Shown here in pieces: positions 22,258 through 33,480 of a stretch of 64,000 nucleotides of DNA (position 1 is its first letter; the number at the start of each line of letters is the position of its first letter). The position numbers and the translations under genes are program-made. This stretch comes from Antedon mediterranea (lineage: Eukaryota; Echinodermata; Crinoidea; Comatulida; Antedonidae): contig NC_092672.1 in assembly GCF_964355755.1 (NCBI RefSeq), forward strand, positions 15,188,501 to 15,252,500, given 5' to 3'. Below the pieces are notes generated by a model, which saw only the letters and a list, made by a program, of their open reading frames with translations, was not told the DNA's origin and made no database searches.

Positions 22258-24348
22258 ACAGATATTGCCTGCTTTGAGGTAAAATATAAGATTTGACATC
22301 CTCAAGGGAATGGTATTTTGCTTGAGAGAATATATATTTCCCAAAGCGCTAGCTGAGGGAAATATAATTCTCGAGAGCATAATATCTGTTATATTATATA
22401 GCCAACATCAAGTAGAATATCTACTGGGTCGGGTAGGTACGCCTCGACCTTCAAGCCTCTTTTCCTGTCGATGTTAGTCGACGCAATCATCGTTAATTGT
22501 TCGAGTTGAAACTCCTGTCTTCTTTTGCAACTTCGTCGTAACGCTAAAAATGAATAGAGGACTCCCATGCCTCTCAAAGTGTAGGAGACGTAGGCCTAGG
22601 CATACTACTATCTCTGTAATAATGATGGTTCTTTGTTCTCAATAGGCCTTACCCTAGTCCAAAATGCTAGACTAGACTGAAGACTTAGACCTACCTAATA
22701 TCCCCACGCCTACTTTCTGAAACATCATTTTATAGTCACTTTGACAAGGCTTGGCCTACCTTTGACCGCGCCACGATGCAACAAAAATAAATGTAGTCAG
22801 CAGAATTTTCCATAAATTTGTGACGTCATGTGCTGTATCGCCAATATGATTGGTCAGTTCTTACATTTTACGTTGCGATATCGCTAGTTGAACTGCATTC
22901 AACTCTTGCGATTGTCAACGATTGCGACTAGTAGCATTGTTTACCGTCAATTATTACACCTTTTCCTGTATATCACAGACGCCGACGATTTGTACCGTCG
23001 TCGTTGGTTAAAAATGTACCTTTTCATGTAAATCATTAAAATTTCAATGTTTACGTATGAGATCGCCGATTATTTTTAACAATAGCGTCGAATAACGTCA
23101 ACAGGAAAACAGGCTTTATGTAATAAGCCTGCATATAATTCGGCGTTGCATTCACCTTACCTTGCGAAGAATAATGTACAGATAATTACTATAATTAATG
23201 ATTCCTTGGCAATAAAATATTCACTTTGGCCTAGGTCGTTTAAATAATAACAAAAGAATTTCCAACATAAGCCTACAATAATAATAATAATATTATTGTT
23301 AACAGGTAGGCCGAATGAATAATTTGTCTTCTTCGAGTCGAATCACCCGATGTTCAGCGCGCCACGCATACCAGGTTACTACCGTTTGTGATTGGTCAAT
23401 ACTCACGGTAGTAACCTGGTATGCGCGGCGCGCTGAACATCCGGTGATTGATCGTGTGTAGAGAGGGCTAATAACAAATGATGGCGCTATGTATGCACAG
23501 TTTAAATAGTTTAGTTGATCAATTTTTTCAAGAAAGTTGTGTGGCTCAGAGGTTAAAATGTTGTCTCGTGAGGACTAATCTTCGCAAGTTCAAGTCTCAG
23601 TAGATGACTTTTGTTTATTTATCGCCAAACGCGAGTGTTTTGCCACACGAAAATGACACAGTCAATATCATCATACTCGAAAATTTACTGGATATTATAT
23701 GTTTAATGACAGGGACACGATAATTACCATAAAAATCAATATCATCGTACAATCCTCGCAACAGTAGTCATGTGATGCAGTTTCAACCATACACGTTCAC
23801 ATATTTACATAGGCTATGTAATATAATAATATATTATTGTGGTCAATACTCAAGGAGTCACCTGGTATGTGCGGCGCGCTGAACATCCGGTGATTCGGCT
23901 TATCGAAGAAGACGAATTATTATTTATTCGGCCTAGGCCTACCTGATTATTATTAATGTAGCCTATAGGCTTATTGATGGAAATTCTTCTGTTAATTTAA
24001 ACGACCTACTGTAGGCCTAAGTGAATATTTTATTGCCAAGGAATCATTAATTAGTAATTATCTGTATATTTAGCATCGCAAGGTATAGGTGTCTAGTTAG
24101 GCAGGCTTATTTACATACAATAAAGAAAAAGAGGCCTGCCTAGCTACCCGAACTAGCAGAGATATATTCTACTTGTTGTTGGCTATACAATAAAACAGAT
24201 ATCAACTTTTATATCGGTAAAATATAAGATTTGACAACCCTTGGGAATGATATTTTGTTCGAGGGTCGGGAAATATTTTCCCTCGAACAAAATATCATTC
24301 CCTCGGGAATGTCAAATCTTATATTTAACCTCTAAGCAAGCAATATCT
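22258..24348. mobile_element. Large foldback (2.1 kb) with long nested inverted repeats
   Basis: Outer arms: acagatattgcctgctttga, aaaatataagatttgac and tagccaacatcaagtagaat in 22258-22440 pair with 24130-24348. Inner arms: cagataattact, aatgattccttggcaataaa, gtcttcttcg and gatgttcagcgcgcc in 23150-23400 pair with 23850-24110. A smaller perfect-looking hairpin lies at 23344-23445, built on atgttcagcgcgcc and ataccaggttactaccg. Another hairpin is at 24220-24327. The left arm holds about 690 bases (22445-23130) that the right lacks. A 62-codon minus open frame at 22389-22577 crosses the arm and is probably not a gene. Confidence 0.75.
23545..23615 (+). other. tRNA-like module (A-box/B-box-like) in the foldback
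   Basis: gtggctcagaggtta resembles an internal A box and gcaagttcaagtctc a B box, 40-50 bases apart. There is no complete cloverleaf, so it is not called a tRNA gene. It lies in the centre of the foldback. Confidence 0.4.
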
Positions 24349-24541
24349 GTATAATACTAAACTGTATAAATCTTAGCAACATAAAATAAGCCTACAGAAC
24401 ATTTTAATTTAATTGTTGTGGTAAGATAGATATGTGCATGCTTCACAAACAATACTGACGACATTGGTTGATAATAAAAAAAAAATGGAATAACAAACTG
24501 ATATTTACATTGTAAACATATTCACTGTAACACATTTAACA

Positions 24542-24823
24542 TTGCAGAAATGTAGCATATTATGCAAAATATATTGTTATTATTGCATTAAGTTATGTTA
24601 TTTTTACAATTTGTTTTTTCTAGTAATACCCTTTAAAGAAAACATTAATGCTTTTGAAGATATCATTTTAAAAACTACTGATATTTTGTACATTAATTAC
24701 ATCTTGAAAGGGCAAAATTTGTTAAAAACATTCAAACATGTTGATAATTTTGTGCCATGCAAATCTGGTGATTGTTGTCTGGTGTGTGGTGTGGATATCC
24801 TAACTCATCTTGTAAACGATTAG
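24542..24823 (+). CDS. Unrecognised open stretch, possible terminal exon
   Basis: A frame of 93 codons ends in TAG at 24821-24823. A possible splice acceptor (tttgttttttctag) ends at 24623, leaving VIPFKENINAFEDIILKTTD onward as exon-like sequence with a cysteine-rich end (CKSGDCCLVCG). I do not recognise it, and no neighbouring exon is visible. It could equally be a chance frame in AT-rich DNA. Confidence 0.2.
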   Translation: MQKCSILCKIYCYYCIKLCYFYNLFFLVIPFKENINAFEDIILKTTDILYINYILKGQNLLKTFKHVDNFVPCKSGDCCLVCGVDILTHLVND

Positions 24824-25231
24824 CAACAGAATACATGAGTATAGCAGTGGTGGCGCAAGACGAGGGTTTGAGGGTTGGAAGGGCAAGTGGGTAGCATATT
24901 TATTGGATTTTTTAACAACAATAAATTGCCTTCTCTTTTTTGGAGTTTATAAATTGACCTTTTCAACAGAATATGTATCAAACTAAATGGCATCAACATT
25001 TGCTTGAATGCTAGAGCTCACTTCCCATCAGGGACTTTAGCTGGCAGTACAGACAGATTGGTTTTGTTTTTTTCAATGGAGGATGCATTTTTAGGATTTA
25101 TGCTATGCACAGATATTTAAGATAATGTGCAACCTTGTAAAAGAAAAATAGGTAATAAAAAAGAAAACTATAAATTTAAAATATATATAACCTAGAGATA
25201 CTATGTTCAATAGAACATAAACCCAGTGAGA

Positions 25232-26362
25232 GCATAGAATACAGTAGTTCACTATATCTCTATGGTCAGAGCATAGAATACAGTAGTTCACTATATCTCT
25301 ATGGTCAGAGCATAGAATACAGTAGTTCACTATATCTCTATGGTCAGAGCATAGAATACAGTAGTTCACTATATCTCTATGGTCAGAGCATAGAATACAG
25401 TAGTTCACTATATCTCTATGGTCAGAGCATAGAATACAGTAGTTCACTATATCTCTATGGTCAGAGCATAGAATACAGTAGTTCACTATATCTCTATGGT
25501 CAGAGCATAGAATACAGTAGTTCACTATATCTCTATGGTCAGAGCATAGAATACAGTAGTTCACTATATCTCTATGGTCAGAGCATAGAATACAGTAGTT
25601 CACTATATCTCTATGGTCAGAGCATAGAATACAGTAGTTCACTATATCTCTATGGTCAGAGCATAGAATACAGTAGTTCACTATATCTCTATGGTCAGAG
25701 CATAGAATACAGTAGTTCACTATATCTCTATGGTCAGAGCATAGAATACAGTAGTTCACTATATCTCTATGGTCAGAGCATAGAATACAGTAGTTCACTA
25801 TATCTCTATGGTCAGAGCATAGAATACAGTAGTTCACTATATCTCTATGGTCAGAGCATAGAATACAGTAGTTCACTATATCTCTATGGTCAGAGCATAG
25901 AATACAGTAGTTCACTATATCTCTATGGTCAGAGCATAGAATACAGTAGTTCACTATATCTCTATGGTCAGAGCATAGAATACAGTAGTTCACTATATCT
26001 CTATGGTCAGAGCATAGAATACAGTAGTTCACTATATCTCTATGGTCAGAGCATAGAATACAGTAGTTCACTATATCTCTATGGTCAGAGCATAGAATAC
26101 AGTAGTTCACTATATCTCTATGGTCAGAGCATAGAATACAGTAGTTCACTATATCTCTATGGTCAGAGCATAGAATACAGTAGTTCACTATATCTCTATG
26201 GTCAGAGCATAGAATACAGTAGTTCACTATATCTCTATGGTCAGAGCATAGAATACAGTAGTTCACTATATCTCTATGGTCAGAGCATAGAATACAGTAG
26301 TTCACTATATCTCTATGGTCAGAGCATAGAATACAGTAGTTCACTATATCTCTATGGTCAGA
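25232..26362. repeat. Minisatellite: 29 identical copies of a 39-bp unit
   Basis: The unit contains tatctctatggtcagagcat and agaatacagtagttcac and is repeated 29 times without any difference that I can see. Because 39 is divisible by three and two frames of the unit have no stop, a 436-codon minus frame (25103-26413) runs through it with the period SDHRDIVNYCILC. A plus frame of the unit (GQSIEYSSSLYLY) is open too, which argues that the open frame is a by-product. Flanking codons show no domain or signal. Confidence 0.95.
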
Positions 26363-27428
26363 GTAATACCATGATAATAGTTTTATTAGGGTCATAAACG
26401 TTTTAGTTACCATACATTAAAATTGGAGGGTAATTTTCAAGGTTCAATTCGATTATTGGAGCAATTTGAAAATTTCAAGATTTGACCATGACCAATGACC
26501 GTGACTACCTAACTCCTTTTTATACCGATCTGCAATCACATACTATAAAGTTTTAGCTCAATCTAAGAAAGTTTTACTCACCCAATCCTCAGGATTGTTT
26601 TCCCCAGGTTTCAGCTTGATCAGAGCAATTTGAAAATGTTGAGACTTGACCTACGTCCTTGACGACCTAACCTTTTTTCTTATACCAACCTACCAATTTT
26701 GAAGACTTGGCTTGATCGAGCAATTGTTAAATTTTGCCATTACTTTTTGCATTGTATGACCTTGAGTGGTACCCTCCTTGATATTGGATTTACACTTGCC
26801 TTATTCTCAGGATTGTTTTCCCCAAGTTTCCGCTCAATCGGAGAAAATTACAGATTTTGAGATGAACTCATTTATTTTTCTAATACCGAGTTGCACCCTA
26901 GACTAGAAAAAATATATATGATTCAAATTTTACACAAAAGACTATAATACCCAGAGGCGTGATAGGCATACAAAACGTCCAATTTGTATCCCTTCCCGAC
27001 GTTCGAGTAAAAACTCACTAACAAGACACGTATGGGAAGATGAGCCGGTCTCTGGGATATTCATCTTTCAGTAGGTAACTCCGATCATCATCCCAAACTT
27101 GTGCCCGGGAATAGGTCCGACGGGAGCACTCTTGGGAATGAGTTCGGCAGGTGTTGGACAATATAGACAGGAGGAAATTAAGATGGGTCACATCCGGCTC
27201 GGAAATTTGTTGGAACTGAATTTCTTTATATAGTAAAAACCCTCAATTACGAACCTCAATTTAACAAAATCTCAATTTTACAAATGCAAATTGATGATGT
27301 CATGATAAAATACGTACGTAAAATATTTTCTAATAATTATAATATTAAGTGCAGAAAAGTTATTTTTTACTATTAAATACAAGTTTATTAATAAATGAAC
27401 TTGGCCCCATCACCATCTTGGTGTTGTT
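26363..27428. repeat. Degenerate repeats, then unrecognised sequence
   Basis: Between 26430 and 26870 a pattern of about 190 bp recurs two to three times: gagcaatttgaaaat, agatttgacc or agacttgacc, and ctcaggattgttttcccca. From 26940 to 27230 the sequence is more GC-rich but has no supported frame. At 27236-27285 cctcaattacgaacctcaat looks like a transposon end. Confidence 0.5.
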
Positions 27429-27761
27429 TTATGAATCAGTAATTTGATAAATTTTCAGATTTTGTGAAATAACTTGGTTACGAGAGGCTGCTGTCTGGTG
27501 ATAAAATAGTACCGTACTTAAGATCATGTACCTCAATTTTGTGTAACATGACATGAAACGTAACCCTATCTCTAAACTGTTCCCACGTGATTGACTCGCA
27601 TGTGTTTTCCCTCCAAATTCTGGTCGTGACGGGATTTCATGTTCAAGGGGACTGAGCTTATACCCGTGCTGCATTTTTGGATCCTCAGGTATAAGCCCAC
27701 CCCCTAAACTTGACGTGATTTCATGTTCAAGGGGGATGGGCTTATAACCGCGTCTGTACAA
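27429..27761 (-). repeat. Open stretch made by an imperfect internal duplication
   Basis: A 110-codon minus frame contains a repeated motif, GYKPIPLEHEI and GYKLSPLEHEI. In DNA this is gtgatttcatgttcaaggg and ggcttata(ac/cc)cg twice, about 75 bp apart at 27630-27755. The repetition and the lack of any domain suggest transposon subterminal repeats and not a gene. The right half of the frame is unremarkable. Confidence 0.5.
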
Positions 27762-29090
27762 TAATTGTATTAATTGAAAATACTATAGCATCATAATACA
27801 CAATCGTATAAATCACACCAATCTCTGAATTATGTGGTAAATAATGGTTAAAAAGTCACCAACGCATTTCATTTCATTTTCATAAACTATTTATTCGTTC
27901 CATCGATCAATATGGTAAATAAATGTGTTATTCATAATAAACCCTAACCAAGTGCCTCATATACCCCTTTTTACACTATCAACGTAACAGCGGTGTAACC
28001 CTGCAGTTGATAGTACACTGGGCGTTAAACGCTGGTGTTATGGTTTTTATTGACTGGTGTAAATGGGAAAATCCAACCACCCTGGTGTATTCTCTCCGGG
28101 GTGAAACGAAGCTGAATGTTTTCCGGTGTACCTTCTCCAGTGTAGTCGAAGCTTTTACAGCTCATTGACGTGAAAATGTAACATGTTGTCACAGAAATAC
28201 AATATATTATGCAAACAAAATAGGTTTTTTTGCTACAAATTTTTAGTTTTTTTGCTTAAAATAATAAATGTACGATATATTGTGCTGTTCGTTATTTTCT
28301 GTTAAAGGTACAAAAACATTTGTGATTTTTCTTTTCTGCTGAAAATATTTAAATTGTTTGTGTGCATGCATAATGTAATATTGGTGTAACTCTACCCTGG
28401 CCGATTCTATGTAGGCCTAATTATTAAAAAAGAAAAAAATATATATATAATACTGACATCTCAATGGATGAAAATGATATCTTTTTTAGTAACTAAAAAA
28501 GTACGGTACCATACAATAATCAATTTTCCTTCATTGATTGTTATGCTAATTGACAAATACATTTTTTCTTTTAAATACCTACCGTACCTACCCTATTTTT
28601 ACGCCAACCTAACAATTTAAGGCTTATTTAATGTATGTACAGTCTATAAGGCGGAAATGTAATAATAAATGATAATTTTAATAGCAAGAAACTTTAAAAC
28701 TGGACTATATTCAAAATTAAATAAATTGTGTGTAAATTCGGATGATTATGTTTTTATATGAGAATTGTCGATATGTTCCAGTTTTTAAACGTTTAAACCG
28801 TATAGTAGTCAATTAAGTTCCATGTGTGCGATTTGATTGTTAGTTAGTTTTGTTAGTTAGTGTTTACTGACCAACCATAGTGAGCTGTAGAGTCGCGTTG
28901 CACGCAACTGAAAGTAAACTCGAAATCAAACACTAAACTATATTATAGTCCAGACGAAGAATAATACTATTGTTACTAGTGTATATAGAAAGTGAATAAA
29001 TATTTTGATACATAACTTTTTTATCAAGTATAATTCATGAATTAAAAAAAATAATAACTTTACCCTGGCCGATTTTTCCATTTGTTTTAA
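27762..29090. other. No gene seen
   Basis: AT-rich, with no supported frame. The phrase taccctggccgatt occurs at 28393-28406 and again at 29063-29076 in the same orientation, which may mark the two ends of an inserted element. The sequence 28800-28990 contains several short inverted words. Confidence 0.4.
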
Positions 29091-29094
29091 AAAT

Positions 29095-29480
29095 ATTATT
29101 TAAACTTTATTATTTATTTATTTATTTTTTCTTTATTCTGCAGGCATTTTCAGTATTAGTGCACTGATTTTGGTACAGTAATTGGAAATATCATTAACAA
29201 ACATAATAAAGTAAAGACAAAGAGTAATTAAAATTACTAAAAGAGAAAATATAAACTAAAAATAGAAATCAATTTTAAAAGAAAATACTTAATTTAAAAT
29301 GTTGCGTATCAATTTTATTTTGGAATGAAGTTATTGACATAGTTATTTTTAATTCATGTGGAAGTTCGTTCCAACTTTTAGATCAACGATAAGTAAAAGT
29401 CTGTTTGCCTTTACAAAAATTTCAGGTCATTAAGTAATTTTTCATTCCAAAGTACATTGAGTCAACAAGGTTATAAATAT
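29095..29480 (-). pseudogene. LINE ORF2 C-terminus and 3' end
   Basis: Minus translation, across a frameshift, reads ANRLLLIV then SKVWNELPHELK and SFQNKI, the usual end of CR1/L2-like ORF2 (W..LP..L). The 3' UTR then runs left into an aaataaataaata tail (29107-29125 on the complement). 5' truncated. Confidence 0.65.
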
Positions 29481-29679
29481 TTCCCACTAAATTGGCCCAG
29501 ACCATGTACACTAACACAATTTGGGGGTGTAATTGTTGGATATACTATATTCATTCACATTATTATTTAATATATCAAAGGCCATGATAAACCTTTGTTT
29601 TTGGTCAACAGTTTTATATTAAAAAGATTATAAGTAAGAGTAACACAAAATGATAACAATCTGCTGTTGTTCATTGTTC

Positions 29680-30065
29680 TCCTCTTTTATAATTCAACTG
29701 GCCATATGATGATGTCACAATTGATACGCAACATTCTTACTTGAATTTGTATCTAGAATTCAACAGCTTCCAGAAAACATTTTAATCATGGGAGTCACTT
29801 TTCATTCTGAGGAACTATAGTATTGAAATTTACTGTAAGGATGAAATCCACAGAAAGTTGATTCTTAATATGAATTCAATTTTAGTCTATCATCAATCAT
29901 TAAAATTCATAAAATCGCTCGTAAGTCAGGTTGCACAAATCTGAGGTTTAAAAGAAAATAGGAGGTGCACAACTTCATGTAAATGTCGATATGTTGTGAT
30001 ATTTTCTGTTTAGACGTTTTAGAGAAACGTGATGCACAAAAAGGAAGAAAGAAAGACGAATAATT
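29680..30065 (+). repeat. Dispersed repeat, partner of 50090-50755
   Basis: Shared with 50090-50755: ggccatatgatgatgtcaca, ataaaatcgctcgtaagtca, ggaggtgcacaacttcatgt, aaatgtcgatatgttg and acgttttagagaaa. It is part of the family with repeated 'ggccatatgatgacgtcaca' modules that also occurs at 42535, 42760, 49745, 54480 and, inverted, at 60770 and 61145. Its 92-codon minus open frame (29907-30185) is a by-product. Confidence 0.7.
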
Positions 30066-30185
30066 CAGAAAAAAAAACCCAATGCAATAACAAGGAGTTA
30101 TCCGCATATTGCAGATAACTAATAGAGATATAGTAGTAGTAGACATTCTGGTTAGAATATATACCATCAAATTCATTATTTGCAA

Positions 30186-31783
30186 TCTAGAAATTTACAA
30201 CTCACAAATGAAAGATCAAATTTAAAAAAAAAACTTAAAGAAAAAAATCATGATTTACTCAATTAATTTATTATAATTACATTTTTTACTGAAAACCTTA
30301 CAATTTCTATGCTTTGTCTGTACACAAAATATATTTAAAAAAATGAAGTGGTGGATAGATGGTTTGATAAAACCTACAATGAAGCAAATGGTAATGGCTA
30401 ACATATAGGCAATCAATCAATATTGAAGTTTGCACAATGAGAGTTGTTCTAACAACTTTAATGCTTTGTTTTAATCTGTGACCATAACTTCAGTAAATAT
30501 CTTTACAGTGCTAAATGTGGAATTGTCTACATTGTAAAAATAGCACACAAAGAGTTATTCAATAAGTATTTGCAATCAATAGTGCAATTACATAAATGAT
30601 CTGTTTACATTACTTCTACTAATGAGCATTTTGCTTGTGAGCTACTCTGCAAACAAAACCTGCTCTAAGTGGTTTTCTGCATGATAGCAGTATGAGTATG
30701 CACTTATAATCTTCTACATTTGTGTGGTTTCCTTAAATCCTATAGCAACCAATGATTGATTATCATTAACAAAATGTGTTAAAAGTTCTAGTCCATTGCC
30801 ATTTCTAAACTTGTGAACTGTTTTATTCTATAAATATGTAAGTATCAAAACAAATTTTTTTTTATATACACTTATATAGCAAGTTGTTTTGTATAAGTTC
30901 TTGATTATAAAGATGGGGTAACCCACCTATCCCACTACTACAAACAGCTCTGTGATTTGTGTGCCTAAAACAGTTAAAAATTGGATGCAAATAGAATGCC
31001 TATGTTTTAAAATAAATTTTCAAAAATTAAAAAATGAATGTACAATAAATGCATGCTTACATTTTGTCAAACATTTAGATTTAAATGTTGAATTGTTTCT
31101 CCTAAAGAAAGGTTAAACAATCATAGTCCAGATCAGTCGCACATTTCGGTAAATACAATAAAACGTTAAAAGCTTTGAAATGTGCTTCTAACAAATCCTA
31201 TTCCGTAATTAAGAACTCCTGTAGTTTTTGCATTTTAGGTCAAATTGCTTCAAAATAATGGATAAGAATTCTACTGTTTTTGTAAACACTTAGGCCTCCT
31301 ATATTATGAGACTAAAGTGTTAGAAATTTACACGATTTTCTTATTTGTCAAGTTCCTATTCAATTATATTTTGCTAGTATGTAGTGAAATTACTAATTTT
31401 GTAAATGAAACTGAACATATACAATACAAGTTATTTTTAAATAAACCTTGATCATCATTTAGGGTTTAATTTAAATAAATACAATCTTTCTTAAAATGTT
31501 GATTGTCTTAGACATTCCATCTAGTTTGAAACACTATGAAAACTTTTCAGATTACAAGAATTATAATTCTCAGCATGGACACTTGTAAATAAAAAACATG
31601 GACTACATTAGAAATATTGATTTTTTTTATAATATAAAGATGCAAATTGATCGTTATTGAGTTTGCATCATGATATTTTCATACCATATTTTTTTTAGAT
31701 ATTGTTCACATATTATTCATTCATTCAATGTTCATTGAAGATTCTGGAATTGTATTTACATTATTTATACTGATTTTGATTCA
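30186..31783. other. Likely 3' flank of the Ig gene; no feature resolved
   Basis: AT-rich, and downstream of the minus-strand Ig gene, so its near part is probably 3' UTR. I see no AATAAA on the minus strand within the first 450 bases after the stop, only a variant ATTAAA near 31465, so the polyadenylation site is not assigned. No repeat or coding frame is recognised. Confidence 0.4.
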
Positions 31784-33070
31784 TCATACATACACAGATC
31801 GACTAGTTGCATAATGTGATTGGCTTCCTTTATCCGAGCCTGGAACTTCCATATAGAATGGTTCGGAATCAGGTCCACCAGGTACTTGTATGCCTACGTG
31901 ACGTTTTCCTGTACTAGTAGAACTACCCATTATGTTATCCTTTGGTTCAAAATAGATGTCTGGTTGGGGAATAACACCCCCTGTGTAATCTAATGGGTGA
32001 CGTGGAGTTGGCGTTAACATCACAAAGTAGCAAAGCGCTGCAGCAATTAAGAATGATACAAAAAGTAAGCTAACACCAACAATTGCCAGTATAGTCGAAT
32101 CTTGATTTTTTGTAGGCGGTTCCATTGATCCAAGCTTTTTAGGTATAGCTCTAGCTGTTGGACTTGTACTTGCAATCTCCACTGTTAAATTTGCTTTTCC
32201 TCGTCCAATACTATTTTCTACTTCACACGTTATAAGAATTCCTTCATCAGATTTAGAAAATATTAAGTGAATTACCATTTCATTTTCTTTCAAGATTTCA
32301 TGATAAAGTGGTCTGTCAAAAGACCAACGATATTTTTTATCATCTGGATCAGCTTCAGCAAAGCAGATAAGAACTACTTCAGTATCAATTTGAAAAGGCA
32401 AATCTGCTTGTAGTTTGACTACAGGCTTGTACAAAACTTGTATTTTTCCACTTGTACAGGTTCGCTGCATTATCCTTGTTAAGTTCATTGTCATTTGACA
32501 GGTTATTGTTCCTTCTTCATGACGTCTTTCCACTTGGAATGTATGTTTAATACACTGTAGTTGATCACGAGAATATCTTTCCGATTCTATTCCAACCCAA
32601 GTTAATAATGGCATTGGTTTGATTACTTCACAGCAACATTCCACTGTAACTTCTTCACCAACAGTAGCTGGATTCTTATCTAATTCACATGTAGGATAAG
32701 TATCATGAGGTACCTCAAGAATCGTTGGTAATGTCAATTTTTTGCATCTTTCGTTTCCACCCTCTCCATAACAACATTGAAAATTATAATTGGCATCTTC
32801 AATTTTAATTTTTTTAATTTTTAATGTTAGCAAACTAGCATCTTCAAAAAATTCAACTTGATAGTTGCTATCTACCCCTATTTCAATAATTTTGCCATCC
32901 TTTTTCCAGTTCCAAATACTACTTTTTTCTAAATTTGTTGTACAATAAAATAATTCTTCTTCTCCTTCTATTATTGGTTCAAGCATATTTGATATTATTC
33001 TAATTTTGTCTACACAAGATACACGTGTCATCATAACCACAACCAATAAATTAATTAAAATCATTTTCAT
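31784..33070 (-). CDS. Three-Ig-domain type I membrane protein, nectin-like, intronless
   Basis: One uninterrupted frame of 428 codons. Residues 1-20 form a signal peptide (MKMILINLLVVVMMTRVSCV). Ig domain 1 spans about 22-120 (C43 and C99 or C100, W55, EDANYNFQC). Domain 2 spans about 122-215 (C145-C147, W158, C191). Domain 3 spans about 217-299 (C236, W249, C282). A Pro/Thr-rich stalk follows, then one membrane helix (about 326-350) and a tail of about 77 residues with five tyrosines (Y362, Y373, Y406, Y420, Y427). Two N-glycosylation sequons are visible, N196 and N294. The protein ends SVYV. Nectins have V-C2-C2 Ig domains, one helix and a C-terminal (E/A)-x-Y-V that binds the PDZ domain of afadin, so the layout is nectin-like; Kirrel-type or other adhesion receptors remain possible. 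A role in cell adhesion or recognition is inferred. No introns interrupt it, unlike vertebrate nectin genes. A second ATG at codon 3 has a better -3 base (A). Confidence 0.9.
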   Translation of the reverse strand: MKMILINLLVVVMMTRVSCVDKIRIISNMLEPIIEGEEELFYCTTNLEKSSIWNWKKDGKIIEIGVDSNYQVEFFEDASLLTLKIKKIKIEDANYNFQCCYGEGGNERCKKLTLPTILEVPHDTYPTCELDKNPATVGEEVTVECCCEVIKPMPLLTWVGIESERYSRDQLQCIKHTFQVERRHEEGTITCQMTMNLTRIMQRTCTSGKIQVLYKPVVKLQADLPFQIDTEVVLICFAEADPDDKKYRWSFDRPLYHEILKENEMVIHLIFSKSDEGILITCEVENSIGRGKANLTVEIASTSPTARAIPKKLGSMEPPTKNQDSTILAIVGVSLLFVSFLIAAALCYFVMLTPTPRHPLDYTGGVIPQPDIYFEPKDNIMGSSTSTGKRHVGIQVPGGPDSEPFYMEVPGSDKGSQSHYATSRSVYV

Positions 33071-33480
33071 TTGTTACAGTTTTATTAGAAATTGATTAAT
33101 TAATGTACCTTTAGCAAGAGGAGAAATAATTTTTCAAGTTTTAATTTGTAAAACAACTTTTGTTGGTATTTGTATGATATAAGCAACAAAAAGTTGATTC
33201 ACATATCTGTAGTAGTCTTTTGGAGTACTGATATCCAAGTAACGTTTCAGTGATCAGTAAGCATGGCTCGTTAGATACTTGATAGCGAGTGACAATTGTA
33301 ACCACAATACTTCATTTAATAATCACAGTTGGATAATCAATTAACTTTCAAAGTAAATCAGCTTATATCCTCTGGGAACAAGTCACACTATAGAAATGAA
33401 AAGATGAAAACACTATGAATATATAATTAGTTAATAATAAATCATTCATTTATTGGTTTAATAAAGTTCAACAATTTTCC
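33071..33480 (-). promoter_or_regulatory. Upstream region of the Ig gene
   Basis: The 5' flank contains a TATA-like word (gatataagc on the minus strand, about 33361-33369), about 290 bases before the start codon. A pyrimidine-rich stretch ending ttgctaaag (minus, about 33112) could be a splice acceptor for a 5' UTR intron. Neither is established. Confidence 0.25.

Noticed and set aside
25232-26362. CRISPR array
   Set aside because: The 39-bp unit is directly contiguous, with no spacers, and the DNA is eukaryotic.
25103-26413. 436-codon minus frame with a 13-residue repeat as a repeat protein gene
   Set aside because: The unit has no stop in one frame on each strand and the copies are identical at DNA level. 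No signal peptide, domain or flanking coding sequence supports translation. Low-divergence DNA repeats explain it.
27429-27761. 110-codon minus frame as a protein gene
   Set aside because: Half of it is an imperfect internal DNA duplication and the rest has no domain; it looks like transposon subterminal sequence.
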